64,000 nt of DNA, taken from JAAYLC01 sp035654795. GTDB taxonomy: Bacteria > Bacteroidota > Bacteroidia > Flavobacteriales > Flavobacteriaceae. The notes under the pieces are model-generated. The model did not search any database, was not told where the DNA came from, and worked only from the letters and a program-made list of their open reading frames with translations. This document shows, in pieces, positions 62,702-64,000 of the stretch (the stretch's first letter is position 1; every line of letters starts with the position of its first letter). A program made the position numbers and the translations under genes. The stretch is taken from assembly GCA_035654795.1 (NCBI GenBank), contig DASRWC010000047.1, positions 1 through 64,000 on the forward strand, in the 5' to 3' direction.

Positions 62702-64000
62702 ATGTACAGGACTCATAATAACGGACAACTTCGGGCCGCAAATATTAACGAACGTGTAACTTTGAGCGGTTGGGTGCAACGGGTTCGCGACAAAGGTTTT
62801 ATGATTTGGATTGACCTCCGTGATCGTTACGGCATAACCCAACTCATTTTTGATGAAGCCCGAACTTCCAAAGAAGTTATGGAAACTGCATCTCATCTTT
62901 CCCGCGAATTTGTGATTCAGGTGGAAGGAACCGTTATTGAGAGAGAGTCCAAAAACCCCAATCTTCCTACCGGTGATGTGGAGATTTTAGTAGATAGACT
63001 TACTATTCTCAACCGATCAGAAACACCGCCATTTACCATTGAAGACGAAACCGACGGTGGGGAAGATTTACGAATGAAATACCGTTATCTGGATATCCGT
63101 CGCGCACCGGTTCGTGAAAACCTGATCCTTCGCCACAAGGTGAGTATGGTCGTTAGAAATTATCTTTCGCAAAAAGGTTTTATTGAAGTAGAGACCCCTT
63201 ATTTAATCAAATCCACTCCGGAAGGCGCACGGGATTTTGTGGTTCCTTCGCGCATGAATGCCGGACAATTTTATGCACTGCCACAATCGCCACAAACTTT
63301 TAAGCAGTTGCTAATGGTAGGCGGAATGGATAAATATTTTCAGATTGTGCGCTGTTTCAGAGATGAAGATTTGCGTGCAGACCGTCAACCGGAGTTTACA
63401 CAAATAGACTGCGAAATGGCTTTTGTGGAGCAAGAAGATATTTTAAACACTTTTGAAGGACTGACTAAACATCTTTTAAAAGAAATAAACGGTGTGGAGA
63501 TTGAAAGTTTTCCGAGAATAACCTATGACGATGCCATGCGTCTATACGGAAATGACAAACCGGATATTCGTTTTGGGATGCAGTTTGGCGAATTAAATGC
63601 AGTAGCTCAACATAAAGATTTCAATGTTTTTAATCAGGCAGAACTGGTTGTGGGGATTGCAGTTCCCGGAGGAAATGCGTTTACACGGAAAGAAATTGAT
63701 GGTCTTGTAGACTGGATTAAACGTCCGCAAGTGGGTGCTACCGGCATGGTTTATGTGCGTTGTAATGAAGACGGAAGCTACAAATCGTCTGTTGACAAAT
63801 TCTACACTGAAGAAGATTTGGCAAAATGGGCAGAGGTTACGGGAGCTCAGGCAGGGGATTTAATTTGTGTGCTTTCCGGAAATGCCAACAAGGTAAGGCC
63901 GCAGTTAAGTGCTTTAAGAATGCATCTGGCAGAGAAATTGGGATTACGGAAAAAGAACGAATTTGCACCCCTTTGGGTTATTGATTTCCCATTACTGGAA
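62702..64000 (+). CDS. aspS: Aspartyl-tRNA synthetase, N-terminal part
   Basis: 433 codons from the ATG at 62702 run off the right edge without a stop. N-terminal OB fold (VTLSGWVQRVRDKGFMIWIDLRD-like; quoted in part: LSGWVQRVRDKGF), then the class II core: MKYRYLDIRR, FIEVETPYLIKSTPEGARDF, and motif 2 FRDEDLRADRQPEFTQID. The GAD insertion domain follows (KDFNVFNQAELVVGIAVPGG). Charges tRNA-Asp. About 150 residues are missing from the window. Confidence 0.96.
   Translation, partial: MYRTHNNGQLRAANINERVTLSGWVQRVRDKGFMIWIDLRDRYGITQLIFDEARTSKEVMETASHLSREFVIQVEGTVIERESKNPNLPTGDVEILVDRLTILNRSETPPFTIEDETDGGEDLRMKYRYLDIRRAPVRENLILRHKVSMVVRNYLSQKGFIEVETPYLIKSTPEGARDFVVPSRMNAGQFYALPQSPQTFKQLLMVGGMDKYFQIVRCFRDEDLRADRQPEFTQIDCEMAFVEQEDILNTFEGLTKHLLKEINGVEIESFPRITYDDAMRLYGNDKPDIRFGMQFGELNAVAQHKDFNVFNQAELVVGIAVPGGNAFTRKEIDGLVDWIKRPQVGATGMVYVRCNEDGSYKSSVDKFYTEEDLAKWAEVTGAQAGDLICVLSGNANKVRPQLSALRMHLAEKLGLRKKNEFAPLWVIDFPLLE

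Overview
The window is a stretch of chromosome from a member of the Bacteroidota, almost certainly a flavobacterium (Flavobacteriaceae or close kin; no genus can be named). The evidence is a complete gliding-motility/type IX secretion block (gldK, gldL, gldM, gldN), DUF4271/hemD and DUF4296/pyrC neighbourhoods, promoters of the Bacteroidota form (TTG, about 20 bp, TAnnTTTG), an almost complete lack of Shine-Dalgarno sequences, and low G+C. Nearly all of it is housekeeping DNA. There is no prophage, insertion sequence, integron, CRISPR array or rRNA operon.

Layout. 1-5.5 kb: tail of an efflux adaptor gene, initiator tRNA, AsmA-like membrane protein, ABC-F ATPase, DUF983 protein, FAD oxidoreductase. 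5.6-14 kb (minus): topA, a degenerate arginase-fold gene, then gldK-gldL-gldM-gldN ending at a strong terminator. 14-21 kb (plus): the operon miaB / sigma-54 activator / lptE / TPR-like gene / secG, then groES-groEL. 21-33 kb: LuxE-family protein, tyrS, an SDR, a minus operon (polyprenol-phosphate glycosyltransferase, pyrC, DUF4296 lipoprotein), a plus pair (DUF4271, hemD), polA, and two small lipoproteins. 33-39 kb: rplM-rpsI, rpsB-tsf, pyrH-frr, asnS. 39-47 kb: rpoN and a membrane protein, a PorT-like barrel, the exbB/exbD cluster, tRNA-Ser, tatD-ansA, a retropepsin-like protease. 47-50 kb: two-component pair followed by a possible small RNA. 50-55 kb: sucA-sucB and a polyprenyl synthase. 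55-62 kb: TetR-controlled TolC/adaptor/RND efflux operon. 62-64 kb: short tandem repeat, decayed SDR gene, and aspS running off the end.

The most interesting signal is a possible sigma-54 circuit contained in the window. rpoN is at 39 kb. A sigma-54 activator with no sensory domain lies inside the miaB-secG operon. A GG-N10-GC promoter of sigma-54 type lies in front of groESL, immediately downstream of that operon. A near-identical 15-bp palindrome occurs in front of both miaB (perfect) and groES (one base off). Together these suggest an autoregulated stress circuit linking LPS/Sec envelope functions to the chaperonin. This is inference from sequence and needs experiment.

Other points of note: PolA has lost two of four proofreading ligands; the arginase-like protein beside topA/gld has lost three of six metal ligands; the rpsB leader is strongly structured; and a possible activator-driven small RNA lies behind the LuxR-type response regulator. 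Several gene starts were moved downstream because the longer reading frame begins inside, or upstream of, a good promoter.
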